This document shows positions 9,189 to 18,593 of a DNA stretch of 64,000 bases, in pieces. Position numbers and translations under genes: made by a program. This DNA is from Pseudomonas sp. PSKL.D1 (GTDB lineage: Bacteria > Pseudomonadota > Gammaproteobacteria > Pseudomonadales > Pseudomonadaceae). The stretch lies in the NCBI RefSeq assembly GCF_028898945.1, contig NZ_CP118607.1:3458001-3522000 (forward strand). The letters run 5' to 3'. Each line of letters starts with the position of its first letter. Positions within the stretch are counted from its first letter, which is position 1. Under the pieces are notes generated by a model. It saw nothing but the letters and a program-made list of their open reading frames with translations. It was not told the origin of the DNA and searched no databases.

Positions 9189-11414
9189 ATGCCCCTCCCG
9201 AACTTCCCCCGCAAAAACGCATTGAACGCCGTCTGGTTGCCCCTCGGCCTGATGGCAAGCTTTGCTTCGCCATTGGCATTGGCCCAAGAGGCAGAGCCCG
9301 CCGCCACCCCAGGCACGGTACTTGAGCTGGAAGAAACCGCGATCTCGGCCAGCGCCGACGCCTCGCGCGAGGGCCTGGTGCCCGAGTACGAGGGTGGCCA
9401 GGTGGCTCGTGGCGGGCGCGTGGGCATTTTGGGCAACAAGGACTACATGGAGACGCCCTTCACCTCCACGTCCTATACCAACCAGCTCATCCAGGACCAG
9501 CAGGCGCACAGCGTCGCCGACATTCTGCAGAACGACCCGTCGGTGCGCATTGCGCGTGGCTTCGGCAATTTCCAGGAGCTGTACATGATGCGGGGCTTCC
9601 CGCTGTACTCCGACGACATCGCCTACAACGGCCTGTACGGGCTGCTGCCACGCCAGTACGTGGCGGCCGAGTTCATCGAGCGTGTCGAAGTGTTCCGCGG
9701 TGCCAGTGCCTTCCTTAATGGCGCGGCGCCGGGCGGTACCGGCATTGGCGGTGCGATCAACATCCTGCCCAAGCGTGCCCCGAACGAGCCGCTGACCCGG
9801 GTCACCGTCGGCGCCGAAAACAACGGCTTCGGCACCGTCGCCGCCGACGTGGCGCGCCGCTTTGGTGAGGAAGACCGCTTCGGCGTGCGTGTGAACGTGG
9901 CCAAGCGCGGTGGCGAAACGGCGGTGGAAGACCAGGACCGCACTCTGGACATGTTCGCCCTGGGCCTGGACTACCAGGGGGACCGCCTGCGCCTGTCCGC
10001 TGACGTGGGCCACCAGTACCACTTCATCGATAACCCGCTGCCGAGCGTGACGCCAACTGGCGAAGTGCCAAGCCCGCCCGATGCAGACAAGAACTACGGC
10101 CAGTCGTGGACCTACTCGAAAGAGAAGCAAACGTTCGGCACCTTCCGCGCGGAATATGACCTGAGCGATGCCGTCACCACCTGGGCCGCCATCGGCATGC
10201 GCAAAGGTGAAGAAAAGAACGTGCTGGCCAACCCCTCTTCCAATGCGGCGGGCGTGACGTCGTCGAGCCGTTTCGACAACTACCGCGAAGAAACCGTGAC
10301 CACCGGCGAAGCCGGCGTGCGCTGGAGCCTGCAGACCGGGCCGGTTTCCCACCAGTGGGTGCTGTCCGGTGCGATGTACGACACCAAGGACCGCAACGCC
10401 TGGGCGGGCAACTTCAGCGGGTTTGCCGGCGACCTGTATGACCCGGTCGATGTGGCCAAACCGGATAACGTAAGCTTCAGCGGCTCGATGTCCGACCCGC
10501 ACATCACGGCCCGTACCCACACGCAAAGCCTGGCAATCGCTGACACGCTTGGTTTCTTCGATGACCAGTTGCAGGTCACCCTGGGCGCACGTCGCCAGGG
10601 CATGGACGTGACTGGCTACGACTACAACACCGGCGACAAGACCTCCAAGTACAACCGCTACGAAACCACGCCGGTTGCGGGCGTGGTGTACCAGCTGAAT
10701 GAGCAGTTCTCGGTATATGCCAACTACATCGAAGGCCTGACCAAGGGCGACACGGCCGGCGCCACCACCACCCTGCCGGATGGCTCCACAGCACCGGTAC
10801 TGAACGCAGGTGCATCGCTGGCACCCTACGTTGCCAAGCAAACCGAAATCGGCGTGAAGTATGACGGTGGCGGCCTGGGCGGCAGCCTTGCCGTGTTCGA
10901 AACCCGCAAGCCGGTGGGCATTGTTGAAGACCAGGTGTTCAAGGATGGCGGCGAGCAACGTAACCGCGGCATCGAGTTGTCGCTGTTTGGCGAGCCGACC
11001 CAGGGCGTGCGCCTGCTGGGTGGCGTGACCCTGCTTGATGCCGAACTGACCAAGACGCAGAACGGCGAAAACGATGGCAATGAGCCAATTGGCGTGCCGA
11101 AAACCCAGGCCAACATTGGTGGCGAGTGGGATGTACCGGGCATCAATGGCCTGACCCTGACCAGCCGCGTGGTGTACACCAGCCGTCAGTATGTGAACAA
11201 CGCCAACAACCTGGAAATCCCGTCCTGGACGCGGCTGGACCTGGGTGCGCGGTACGGCTTCAAGGTGGAGGACAAGGACGTGACCTTGCGGGCTCGTCTG
11301 GACAACGTGGCCGGGCGCGATTACTGGGCGTCCACCGGTGGTTACCCGGGGTCGAACTACCTGGTGCTGGGTGCGCCGCGTACGCTTTCGGTCAGTGCTT
11401 CGGTTGATTTCTGA
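9189..11414 (+). CDS. TonB-dependent siderophore-type receptor
   Basis: Outer-membrane gated channel of 741 residues. An N-terminal signal peptide (about 1-32, ending at ALAQ) is followed by a plug domain with SVADILQNDPSVRIARGF and FIERVEVFRGASAFLNG, then a 22-strand barrel that ends in a terminal Phe (SASVDF). There is no N-terminal STN signalling domain, so it is not expected to drive a sigma/anti-sigma relay. The ATG at 9189 was chosen because it begins the signal peptide; an upstream ATG-type start at 9126 would add an unlikely leader. A Fur-like site lies upstream. The ligand is not identifiable from sequence; a ferric siderophore is most likely. Confidence 0.87.
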   Translation: MPLPNFPRKNALNAVWLPLGLMASFASPLALAQEAEPAATPGTVLELEETAISASADASREGLVPEYEGGQVARGGRVGILGNKDYMETPFTSTSYTNQLIQDQQAHSVADILQNDPSVRIARGFGNFQELYMMRGFPLYSDDIAYNGLYGLLPRQYVAAEFIERVEVFRGASAFLNGAAPGGTGIGGAINILPKRAPNEPLTRVTVGAENNGFGTVAADVARRFGEEDRFGVRVNVAKRGGETAVEDQDRTLDMFALGLDYQGDRLRLSADVGHQYHFIDNPLPSVTPTGEVPSPPDADKNYGQSWTYSKEKQTFGTFRAEYDLSDAVTTWAAIGMRKGEEKNVLANPSSNAAGVTSSSRFDNYREETVTTGEAGVRWSLQTGPVSHQWVLSGAMYDTKDRNAWAGNFSGFAGDLYDPVDVAKPDNVSFSGSMSDPHITARTHTQSLAIADTLGFFDDQLQVTLGARRQGMDVTGYDYNTGDKTSKYNRYETTPVAGVVYQLNEQFSVYANYIEGLTKGDTAGATTTLPDGSTAPVLNAGASLAPYVAKQTEIGVKYDGGGLGGSLAVFETRKPVGIVEDQVFKDGGEQRNRGIELSLFGEPTQGVRLLGGVTLLDAELTKTQNGENDGNEPIGVPKTQANIGGEWDVPGINGLTLTSRVVYTSRQYVNNANNLEIPSWTRLDLGARYGFKVEDKDVTLRARLDNVAGRDYWASTGGYPGSNYLVLGAPRTLSVSASVDF

Positions 11415-11438
11415 TAGATTGCCGGGGGCCGCGTTGCG

Positions 11439-11511
11439 GCCCATCGCGACACAAGGCCGCTCCCACAGGAGATCGCGTTTCCTGTGGGAGCGGCCTTGTG
11501 TCGCGATGGGC
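11439..11511. repeat. REP-type perfect inverted repeat (family B)
   Basis: Two perfectly complementary 32-nt arms (11439-11470 and 11480-11511) surround a 9-nt loop. The arm contains GGGAGCGGCCTTGTGTCGCG in the right-hand orientation. The pairing continues imperfectly outward on both sides to about 11426-11523. It follows a receptor gene directly and could act as a transcript-ending or RNA-stabilising structure. A closely related element is found at 51784-51849. Confidence 0.85.
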
Positions 11512-11561
11512 TGCAACGCAGCCCCAGCAATCTACACAAAATATCCGCATTCCCAATCCGT

Positions 11562-11597
11562 CTCCTGTTGAGCTGTTCGCTTTTCCATCAACAGGAG
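11562..11597 (+). promoter_or_regulatory. Hairpin that would mask the ribosome binding site of the next receptor
   Basis: CTCCTGTTGA (11562-11571) is perfectly complementary to TCAACAGGAG (11588-11597), with a 16-nt loop. The right arm includes the AGGAG Shine-Dalgarno sequence that serves the ATG at 11605. If transcribed, the 10-bp stem would sequester the ribosome binding site. Function as a regulator is inference. Confidence 0.55.
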
Positions 11598-11604
11598 TCA
11601 ATGG

Positions 11605-13797
11605 ATGTCCCCTCGTTTCACGCCCACAACCCCCACCTTTCGCCACGCCGCTTTGGCCGTAATGCTGGCCAGCGCCAACGCCTGGGCCGAACCTGAGCCA
11701 CAGGCCCAACCCACGGAAGACGGCTCGATGGAGCTGGCCGCAACCACCGTCTCCAGCACCGGGCTGGGCGCCACCACAGAAGGCACCGGCAGTTACACCA
11801 CAGGTTCGGCCAACACCGCGACCGGCCTGCGCCTCTCCACTCGCGAAACGCCGCAGTCGATCAGCGTGGTTACCCGCCAGCAGATCGAAGACCAGAACCT
11901 GACCGATGTGGCCCAGGTGCTGGAGCAAACGCCCGGTGTGGTCGTCGACAGCATGGGGCCGGCCGGCAGCGACTCCAACCACATCTACGTGCGCGGCTTT
12001 GAAGTGGGCAGCATTCAGGTCGACGGCCTCAACCGGCCGGACACTTTCGGCTTTGGCGACGACCTTGCCGACATGGTGAGCTACGACCGGGTCGAGGTGG
12101 TGCGCGGTGCCACCGGGCTGATGTCGGGCACCGGCGACCCCGGCGCCACCGTCAACCTGATTCGCAAAAAACCAACGCTCGAAACACAGCGCACGCTGAC
12201 GCTGAAGGCGGGTTCATGGGACACGTATCGCACCGAGCTGGACGTGGGCGGCAAACTGTCGGAAAGCGGCCATGTTCGCGGGCGCTTCGTGGCCTCGAAT
12301 ACCAACAGTCAAAGCCATGTCGACCGCCAGTCGCTGGACAAGCAGGTGGCTTACGGTGTGATGGAATGGGACATCACTGACGACACCATGCTGATCGTAG
12401 GCGCGGAGTACCAGGAAATGGACAACGACGGCGCCGGCAACCACGGTTTCCCGATGTACAAGACCGATGGCAGCCACTTCAGCCCTTCCCGCTCGTTCAA
12501 CTCCGCCGCCGACTGGAGCTACCACAAGCGCCGCACGAAAACGCTGTTCACCACCCTCGACCATCAACTGGACAACGGCTGGCAGCTGAAACTGAATGCC
12601 GAACACAGCCGCCGCAGCTATGACGACGCCTTTGCCACCGCCGCCAGCGGCACCGTCAACCCCGACGGCAGCGGCATCAGCACCTGGACCGGCCGCTGGG
12701 CCGGGGAGCCGCGCCAGACGTCGTTTGACCTGTCGGCGGCCGGCCCGTTCGAGCTGTTTACCCGCGAGCACCAGATGTACCTGGGCGCCAGCCACTACCG
12801 GGCCTACTACCGCAACAACGGCTACCCGCTGTGGTCGTTCCAGACCATCGACAACATCTACACCTGGGACGGCTCACTGGGTATCCCGGACGCCATCCAC
12901 ACCAAATCCACGGAAGACGCGCTGGATGAAACCCAGGACGGCCTGGTGGCGTCGGTGCGCTGGAGCCTGACCGATGACCTGTCGCTGATTACCGGCGCAC
13001 GGGTGATCGACTGGCACCGCGACGAAACCTCCACCACCCTGTCCACCGGCGACACCAGCCGCACCTCGCGCAGCGAAACCGGGGTTGTCACGCCCTACTT
13101 CGGGCTGGTGTACGACCTCAACGAAAACTGGTCGGCCTACGCCAGCTACACCACCATCTTCAACCCGCAAAGCAACAAGGATGTCAGTGGTGCCTATCTG
13201 GACCCGGAAGAAGGCGTCAACTACGAACTCGGCCTGAAAAGTGAATTCTGGGACAAGCGCCTGACCGCGGCACTGAGCGTATTCGAGGTGCGCCAGGACA
13301 ACCTCGCCGTGGCCGATGGCAGCAACCTGGCGCCGGACGGCAACCAGGCCTACCGTGCCGAATCCGGCACCAAAACCCGTGGTTTCGAGATGGAGATGGC
13401 CGGGGAAATCCTGCCGGACTGGCAAGTGTCTGCCAGCTACACCTACGCCGTGATCGAGGACTCCGATGGCGACCGCCTGAAGACCGAAGTACCGCGCGAC
13501 ACCTTCAAGCTGTTCACCACCTACCGCCTGCAGGCGCTGCCGCAGCTGAAGGTGGGCGGTGGCGTACGCTGGCAGGGCACCGAGTATTACAAAGGTGCCG
13601 GGCCGAACGACGAAACCTTCACCCAGGGTGCCTACAGCGTGGTGGATGCCATGGCGCAGTACGCGTTTACGCCGCAGACCAGCGTTTCGCTTAACCTCAA
13701 CAACGTGTTCGACAAGCAGTACTACACCGCCATCGGCTCGCGGGGCTGGTACGGCACGCCGCGCAGTGCCACGGCGACGCTGGTGTACGCGTTCTAA
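11605..13797 (+). CDS. TonB-dependent siderophore receptor (FhuE/FpvA-like, no STN domain)
   Basis: Outer-membrane receptor of 730 residues with a signal peptide of about 28 residues ending at ANAWA. The plug domain shows the hydroxamate/pyoverdine-receptor pattern TRETPQSISVVTRQQIED, then DRVEVVRGATGLMSGTGDPG, and the barrel ends with the aromatic residue of LVYAF. The protein starts its plug domain soon after the signal peptide, so it has no signalling domain and belongs with FhuE-type receptors. The Shine-Dalgarno AGGAG lies 7 nt before the ATG and falls in a perfect hairpin. The receptor is followed by a clear factor-independent terminator, so it is probably a single-gene unit. The exact siderophore is unknown. 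Confidence 0.88.
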   Translation: MSPRFTPTTPTFRHAALAVMLASANAWAEPEPQAQPTEDGSMELAATTVSSTGLGATTEGTGSYTTGSANTATGLRLSTRETPQSISVVTRQQIEDQNLTDVAQVLEQTPGVVVDSMGPAGSDSNHIYVRGFEVGSIQVDGLNRPDTFGFGDDLADMVSYDRVEVVRGATGLMSGTGDPGATVNLIRKKPTLETQRTLTLKAGSWDTYRTELDVGGKLSESGHVRGRFVASNTNSQSHVDRQSLDKQVAYGVMEWDITDDTMLIVGAEYQEMDNDGAGNHGFPMYKTDGSHFSPSRSFNSAADWSYHKRRTKTLFTTLDHQLDNGWQLKLNAEHSRRSYDDAFATAASGTVNPDGSGISTWTGRWAGEPRQTSFDLSAAGPFELFTREHQMYLGASHYRAYYRNNGYPLWSFQTIDNIYTWDGSLGIPDAIHTKSTEDALDETQDGLVASVRWSLTDDLSLITGARVIDWHRDETSTTLSTGDTSRTSRSETGVVTPYFGLVYDLNENWSAYASYTTIFNPQSNKDVSGAYLDPEEGVNYELGLKSEFWDKRLTAALSVFEVRQDNLAVADGSNLAPDGNQAYRAESGTKTRGFEMEMAGEILPDWQVSASYTYAVIEDSDGDRLKTEVPRDTFKLFTTYRLQALPQLKVGGGVRWQGTEYYKGAGPNDETFTQGAYSVVDAMAQYAFTPQTSVSLNLNNVFDKQYYTAIGSRGWYGTPRSATATLVYAF

Positions 13798-13832
13798 GTC
13801 CACCGCAAGGCATTACTACTTTCGGTGTACCC

Positions 13833-13857
13833 GCCCGGCGCTCTACGCCGGGCTTTT
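13833..13857 (+). terminator. Rho-independent terminator after the second receptor
   Basis: GCCCGGCG and CGCCGGGC form a perfect 8-bp GC-rich stem with a 5-nt loop, followed by TTTT. It begins 36 nt after the receptor stop codon. Confidence 0.8.
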
Positions 13858-13938
13858 GCGTCCCTTGCGAACACACCGTGCAGACCCTCAAAAATTGCCT
13901 ATCTTAAAAAGTCTCCACCGGACGAAGAGGGCTTTGCC

Positions 13939-14757
13939 ATGGATATCGACACGCTGTTTGCGCAGTTGCACAGTCTCCCCAGCATTCCCCAGGTCGCCCT
14001 GGAACTGGTGCAGCAATTCGACAACCCCAACGAAAGCGTGGAAAAAGTGGCGCGCAACATCGAGCGCGACCCGGTCATCTCCGCCAAAGTACTGCGGCTG
14101 GCGAACTCGGCCCGCTTCAAGGGTGGGCGGGAATCGGCCAGCATCGAAGACGCGGCCATGCGCCTGGGCTTCAACACCTTGCGCACCCTGGTGCTGGCGT
14201 CGGCCGTAACCGGGGCGTTCAAGTCGGCGCCGGGCTTCGACCTCAAAAAATTCTGGGGGCGCAGCTTCCAGGTGGCCAGCATCAGCCGCCTGCTGGCCCG
14301 TCAGGCTGGGCTGGATGCTGAAGTAGCGTTTACCTGCGGGGTGATGCACAACATCGGCGAATTGTTGATCCAGACCGGCGCACCGGAATTTGCCGCACGC
14401 ATCAAGGGCGCCAGCGGCACCACCAGCCGCGCGGCCAGCGAAACCCAGCAACTGGGCTTTGGCTACCCGGAGGTGGGCGCAGAACTGGGCAAGCGCTGGA
14501 ACCTGCCCCTGACCCTGCAATCCGCCATCCGCTACCAGGCACAACCGCACTTGGCGCCCAATGGCCAGCCCTATGCACGGCTGATAGCCCAGGCCATGGA
14601 AATTTGCGATGCGCTGGAGCAGCATGGTGGGGCGACTACAGAAGCGTGCGACTCGCTGGGTGGCCCGTTGTTTGAAGGCGTGGACCTCAACGCGCTGTTC
14701 GACAAGCTGGCGCAGGTGCTGGAGCAGGACAAGGCCTTCGCCGATTTCCTGGCCTGA
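13939..14757 (+). CDS. HDOD domain protein
   Basis: Cytoplasmic protein of 272 residues made almost entirely of one HDOD domain, a catalytically degenerate relative of the HD phosphohydrolases that is used in signalling and stress proteins. The sequence begins with the typical LPSIPQVALELVQQF block, followed by VARNIERDPVISAKVLRLANS. The HD metal ligands of active enzymes are not evident; VMHNIGELLI occupies that region. The start at ATG 13939 gives the canonical N-terminus. Partners are not indicated by the neighbours: a terminator lies upstream and a tautomerase gene follows after 64 nt. Roles in c-di-GMP or motility signalling are known for some family members but not shown here. Confidence 0.85.
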   Translation: MDIDTLFAQLHSLPSIPQVALELVQQFDNPNESVEKVARNIERDPVISAKVLRLANSARFKGGRESASIEDAAMRLGFNTLRTLVLASAVTGAFKSAPGFDLKKFWGRSFQVASISRLLARQAGLDAEVAFTCGVMHNIGELLIQTGAPEFAARIKGASGTTSRAASETQQLGFGYPEVGAELGKRWNLPLTLQSAIRYQAQPHLAPNGQPYARLIAQAMEICDALEQHGGATTEACDSLGGPLFEGVDLNALFDKLAQVLEQDKAFADFLA

Positions 14758-14821
14758 ACTGACCACAAGCCTGGCGCCAAATGGCGCCACACTTGTTTTT
14801 CACACCACTGGGAGCATCCGA

Positions 14822-15205
14822 ATGCCTCTGGTCCGCATCGACATTGTCAAGCACCCCGACCCTGCCCACATTCATGCAATCGGCCAAGTCGTGTACGCCA
14901 GCCTCAGGGCCACCATCAACGTCCCCGAGCACGACAACTTTCAGGTACTGACGGAGCACGAGCGCGACCACTTGGTGAACGACCCTCAATACCTCGGCAT
15001 CCAGCGCACCGAGGGCCAGGTGTTCATCCAGATCACCCTGAGCGAGGGGCGAACGGTGGAGCAGAAAAAAGCGCTGTACCTGGCCATCGCACAGGGGCTT
15101 GAGCGTGACGCGGGGGTGCGGCCGGAGGATGTGTTCATCAACTTGGTCGAGGTGCGCAAGGAGAACTGGTCGTTCGGTAACGGGATTGCACAGTACGCCT
15201 TGTAG
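14822..15205 (+). CDS. Tautomerase family protein
   Basis: Small protein of 127 residues beginning MPLVRIDI. After removal of the initiator Met the N-terminal Pro would be the catalytic base used across the 4-oxalocrotonate tautomerase superfamily. The C-terminal part DVFINLVEVRKENWSFGNG matches the longer 'tautomerase-like' branch, which often acts on small unsaturated acids or detoxifies halogenated compounds. The ATG at 14822 places Pro at position 2 and follows GGGAGC. The substrate is unknown. It may be cotranscribed with the HDOD gene, but no functional link is evident. Confidence 0.82.
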   Translation: MPLVRIDIVKHPDPAHIHAIGQVVYASLRATINVPEHDNFQVLTEHERDHLVNDPQYLGIQRTEGQVFIQITLSEGRTVEQKKALYLAIAQGLERDAGVRPEDVFINLVEVRKENWSFGNGIAQYAL

Positions 15206-15248
15206 AATGCTGCCAGTTGTTCCGATGCGGCTTAACACAGGCAGGCAA

Positions 15249-15815
15249 ATGATGCAGACACTGAACGATGACTGCGTGCTGGCAATGGCGCTGGAAAACA
15301 GCATCAACCGGGCGCTGTTCACCCTCCTTCCCAAACTCTCCATCCCCCAGTGCATGCTGACTGCAGGCTGCCTGTTCCAGACCGTGTGGAACCTTCGCGC
15401 AGGTTTGGCGCCCGAGTGGGGCATAAAGGACTACGACGTTGCCTATTTCGATCAAGATCTTTCGTGGGAAGCCGAGGACGAAATCATTACTCGCGTGAAC
15501 CACGCCTGCGCCCACTTGAGCGTCAATGTAGAGGTCCGCAACCAGGCGCGGATCTACCTCTGGTACGAAGCAAAATTCGGCGCGGCCTACCCTAGGTTGC
15601 AACGCGTGACCGACGGCATTGACCGCTACCTGATCAGCTCAACTTGCCTGGGCGTGGACGTCTACACGCAAGCGCTGTACGCCACCCATGGTCTGGATGA
15701 CCTGCAGCACGACCAGCTCAGAATGAATGCACTGAATCCCCAGCCTGAATTGTTCAGGGCCAAGGCAGCGAGCTACCGCGAACGCTGGCCTTGGCTGACT
15801 TTGGTGGATGCTTGA
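15249..15815 (+). CDS. Nucleotidyltransferase-like protein (DUF925/NTP_transf_6 family)
   Basis: Protein of 188 residues resembling the COG3575 group of predicted nucleotidyltransferases. The conserved parts are [13 protein letters not shown] around residue 40 and KDYDVAYFD, in which the DxD-like acidic pair would bind metal. These proteins are widespread and uncharacterised; a role in modifying a small molecule is inferred from the fold. ATG codons at 15249 and 15252 are both possible, preceded by AGGCAGG; further in-frame starts exist at 15207 and 15225. It lies 43 nt after the tautomerase gene on the same strand. Confidence 0.78.
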   Translation: MMQTLNDDCVLAMALENSINRALFTLLPKLSIPQCMLTAGCLFQTVWNLRAGLAPEWGIKDYDVAYFDQDLSWEAEDEIITRVNHACAHLSVNVEVRNQARIYLWYEAKFGAAYPRLQRVTDGIDRYLISSTCLGVDVYTQALYATHGLDDLQHDQLRMNALNPQPELFRAKAASYRERWPWLTLVDA

Positions 15816-15868
15816 CCGCCGTACCAGCGTCGTGGAGGATCCCCCCATGCAAACACAAGGATGAACGC

Positions 15869-16492
15869 ATGATTCGGATTCTGGGCAGGGCTTCTTCGAT
15901 CAATGTGCGCAAGGTGCTGTGGGCTTGCACTGAGTTCAACATCGAATTTGAACGTGAAGACTGGGGTTCGGGTTTTCGGCCAACGGGCGAACCTGAATTC
16001 CTGGCCATGAACCCCAACGCGATGGTGCCGGTCATTCAGGACGGGGACTTCGTGCTGTGGGAGTCGAACACCATCATTCGCTACCTTGCCACGCGCTATG
16101 GCGACCCTGCCCTCTACCCCGGGCAGGCGCGCGCGAGGGCACGGGTGGACCAGTGGATCGACTGGCAAGCCACTGACCTGAACGGGTCATGGAGCTACGC
16201 CTTCATGTCGCTGGTCAGGCAATCGCCCAACCATCAGGACGCGCAAGCGCTTGCGGCGGGCTGTGCGAACTGGGCGCGGCACATGAGTATTCTCGATCAG
16301 CAACTTGCCGCCACCGGCGCCTACGTCGCAGGCGACCAATTCTCGCTGGCCGACATCCCCATCGGCCTGTCGGTCAACCGATGGTTCGAAACGCCGTTCG
16401 AACACCCGCACCTGCCTGCCGTGCGCGACTATTACGAGCGCTTAAGCAGCCGAGTGGGGTTTGTCGAGTTTGGTCGCAATGGCATGCCTTAA
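15869..16492 (+). CDS. Glutathione S-transferase family protein
   Basis: Predicted cytoplasmic transferase of 207 residues. The N-terminal thioredoxin-like domain begins [20 protein letters not shown], where a Ser in SSINVRK is the likely glutathione-activating residue. [20 protein letters not shown] contains the cis-Pro and the glutathione gamma-glutamyl-binding Glu-Ser pair. The C-terminal helical domain contains the N-capping motif FSLADIPIG. It conjugates or reduces small electrophiles; the physiological substrate is unknown. The gene starts 53 nt after the nucleotidyltransferase-like gene. Confidence 0.88.
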   Translation: MIRILGRASSINVRKVLWACTEFNIEFEREDWGSGFRPTGEPEFLAMNPNAMVPVIQDGDFVLWESNTIIRYLATRYGDPALYPGQARARARVDQWIDWQATDLNGSWSYAFMSLVRQSPNHQDAQALAAGCANWARHMSILDQQLAATGAYVAGDQFSLADIPIGLSVNRWFETPFEHPHLPAVRDYYERLSSRVGFVEFGRNGMP

Positions 16493-16634
16493 GGACTCTA
16501 CAAACACTTTCAACGTCGACACGTGCCTTTAATACCTTGGCCACGCCTCGCAAATCAGTGATCTGTATTTGTGGAATTCTTAAAGTTTGCAGGCAGGTCC
16601 GAGCGAAATTCCCACACCCCACCCCGTGAGCCGC

Positions 16635-18524
16635 ATGGAATACATTGACATCAATTCGAGCAATTTACTGGCACCGCCTGCACCATTGGCATACGACCCG
16701 ATAGAGCCAAAAATCGGCGCTTTGCCTCTCGATAAATTGCCTTGGGAAGATTTCGAAAAGTTATGCGCTCATTTAATCCAGCACGCGTACAAGGGCAATC
16801 GTCTACAGGTTTTCAGATACGGGCGGGCGGGGCAAAATCAAAAAGGCATCGACATCATTTGGCAAGCATCGCTTGAAGAAAAGTGTGCGGTAGCGCAAGT
16901 AAAGCGCTGGAAAAAAGTAAAACCGCGAGATATTGAAAACTGGGTCGATACCTTTCTCAATGCCGGCCTAGCTGATCAAGCAAACACTTGGATCCTTTGC
17001 CTATCTATTGATATCCAGGAGGACACCCAGCTGATCGAGGCTTGGCGTTTGGCAATGACTAAGCTAAGAGTCCATGGGATTTCGGCTGAAATTTGGCACA
17101 AAGGTTGGATTGAAAGCCTCTTGCGAAATGTACCCGCGCTGGTCGAGGTATTTTTTTCAAGACAGATCCGCGAGCGCTTCTGTCATACGCTTAGCATGCC
17201 CGACAAGGAGCCTCAGCATTTTCGTGACAAGGTAGCACACGTTCATGATTCACGGCTGACGCTTGAAAACCAGAGCGTCAGGATGGAGGTGCAACTGCCG
17301 ACCTCGGTGTCGCAAAGCGTTTCGGCCATTCTTTCATTTGCCAGAACCAACTTGGCTGGTGTCTCCCTGGCTATTGACGGTAAAGACTTGGTGCAATGGC
17401 TGCAGTGGGCCGGGCACCCCCATCATCCGGAGAAAGGCCCCTACACCCTGGCACTGGATGCGCCCGATCGCTTCCTGCTCACGACGCAAAAATTCCAATT
17501 AAGCCTGAGCAGCGTAGAACTCAAAAACCTGGACTGGTGCCTGCAGCAAGCCTGGACTCATTACCTGAATAAAGTCGAAGGGTTGGAAGCGAACTGGCGC
17601 TGCATACGGTTTGCGCAGATGACGGGTTCATCCGGGCGCCCCCACAAGCTCTATAGCGTTTCGCGCGAGCTTTGGCGTCTAATCATGCAGTACGTCCGTG
17701 AGCATGATTACGGCAAAGGCGAGTCAGAAGATCATGTGTTCGATGCATCGGGGAACGGCGTACTCAAGGTATTTTCACACAAGCCAAAAGCCTCACTGGA
17801 CGCCGGATACCACTTGATCCTTTACACCTATCAAGAAGGTGGTATCTGCAGCGCCAACGGAACCAGCCTTATTCTGGGATGGCGGCCCGATCACCTATGT
17901 GACGAAGCCCTGCCTTGGGGGCCGCGTGGATTATGGGACGCTGAACTTACTCATGACTGGCTGGGTACAACACTCCTCCCCAAAGTCTTGCACTGGTTCC
18001 GCGAAAAACGCAGAAGCGAACTGTCCTTGATCAAGAATCCCGTACAGAAACTCACTGGCAACCTTCCAGCCATCGACCCTGACGAACATTTACTGTCTTA
18101 TGCTCGATTTAGCGTCCAGCACATCATGGAAGCTGGCTCGCCGGAAGCCTTGTCAACGTGCCTGCATACCATGCAGTTACATTTCAACATGTATTGCTCG
18201 CCAGCTACGATCGAAAAAGACTTGGTGCTGCCAGTATTACGTTGCGTGAAGCACTTGGCCTACCGACTGCCCGAAGAGCATCACGCGTACATCAGAGGCA
18301 ATCTTCAACTGGCAACTGCGCCTTTGGTGGAAGGGCTTGAGGCCTTGATGGGTCGGTTAACTGATCACTCATGCAGCACTTCGCTAGACATGGCGCTTCG
18401 CTCACTGATCTGTTGCAGCGAGACCATTACAAATATCAGTGATGATCTCAAATGGATCAAAGCAAAGCTGGAGCCTGTCTGGGCACGAATGCGCGAAGAT
18501 TTGCTGTGTGAAATGTTCTGCTGA
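16635..18524 (+). CDS. Stand-alone Mrr-like restriction endonuclease domain protein
   Basis: Protein of 629 residues with an N-terminal PD-(D/E)XK nuclease domain (about residues 35-150). The core runs E41 in WEDFEKLC, then GID (D73) and QVK (Q88, K90), the D...QxK form typical of Mrr/type IV restriction endonucleases. The remaining 480 residues show no P-loop, HNH, methyltransferase or transmembrane segment that I can recognise. Codon use is more AT-rich than its neighbours, which suggests acquisition, and no methylase or specificity gene lies next to it. A single-gene defence role is plausible but unproven. The start is uncertain: ATG at 16635 was chosen, with GTG at 16626 and TTG at 16587 in frame; none has a strong ribosome binding site. 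Confidence 0.7.
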   Translation: MEYIDINSSNLLAPPAPLAYDPIEPKIGALPLDKLPWEDFEKLCAHLIQHAYKGNRLQVFRYGRAGQNQKGIDIIWQASLEEKCAVAQVKRWKKVKPRDIENWVDTFLNAGLADQANTWILCLSIDIQEDTQLIEAWRLAMTKLRVHGISAEIWHKGWIESLLRNVPALVEVFFSRQIRERFCHTLSMPDKEPQHFRDKVAHVHDSRLTLENQSVRMEVQLPTSVSQSVSAILSFARTNLAGVSLAIDGKDLVQWLQWAGHPHHPEKGPYTLALDAPDRFLLTTQKFQLSLSSVELKNLDWCLQQAWTHYLNKVEGLEANWRCIRFAQMTGSSGRPHKLYSVSRELWRLIMQYVREHDYGKGESEDHVFDASGNGVLKVFSHKPKASLDAGYHLILYTYQEGGICSANGTSLILGWRPDHLCDEALPWGPRGLWDAELTHDWLGTTLLPKVLHWFREKRRSELSLIKNPVQKLTGNLPAIDPDEHLLSYARFSVQHIMEAGSPEALSTCLHTMQLHFNMYCSPATIEKDLVLPVLRCVKHLAYRLPEEHHAYIRGNLQLATAPLVEGLEALMGRLTDHSCSTSLDMALRSLICCSETITNISDDLKWIKAKLEPVWARMREDLLCEMFC

Positions 18525-18554
18525 TGCATCCAGTCTCGTGCAGGACACCTGCGA

Positions 18555-18586
18555 TCCCCGACCTTCGCAAAAGCGCAGGTCAGGGA
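18555..18586. terminator. Terminator-like hairpin between convergent genes
   Basis: Two 14-nt arms around an AAAA loop (18569-18572) pair at 12 of 14 positions. The hairpin lies 30 nt after the Mrr-like gene and just before the convergent DUF1330 gene's stop. There is no T-run on either side, so factor-independent termination is uncertain. Confidence 0.4.
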
Positions 18587-18593
18587 ACAGCCG

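Noticed and set aside
9114..11516. An 800-codon open frame antisense to the first TonB receptor, and similar frames at 49502-51628 and 507-2378
   Set aside because: Long antisense frames are common in GC-rich DNA. The products are low-complexity, resemble no family, and lie wholly opposite convincing genes.
16635..18524. STAND/Avs-type ATPase behind the Mrr-like domain
   Set aside because: No Walker A motif is visible in the C-terminal 480 residues.
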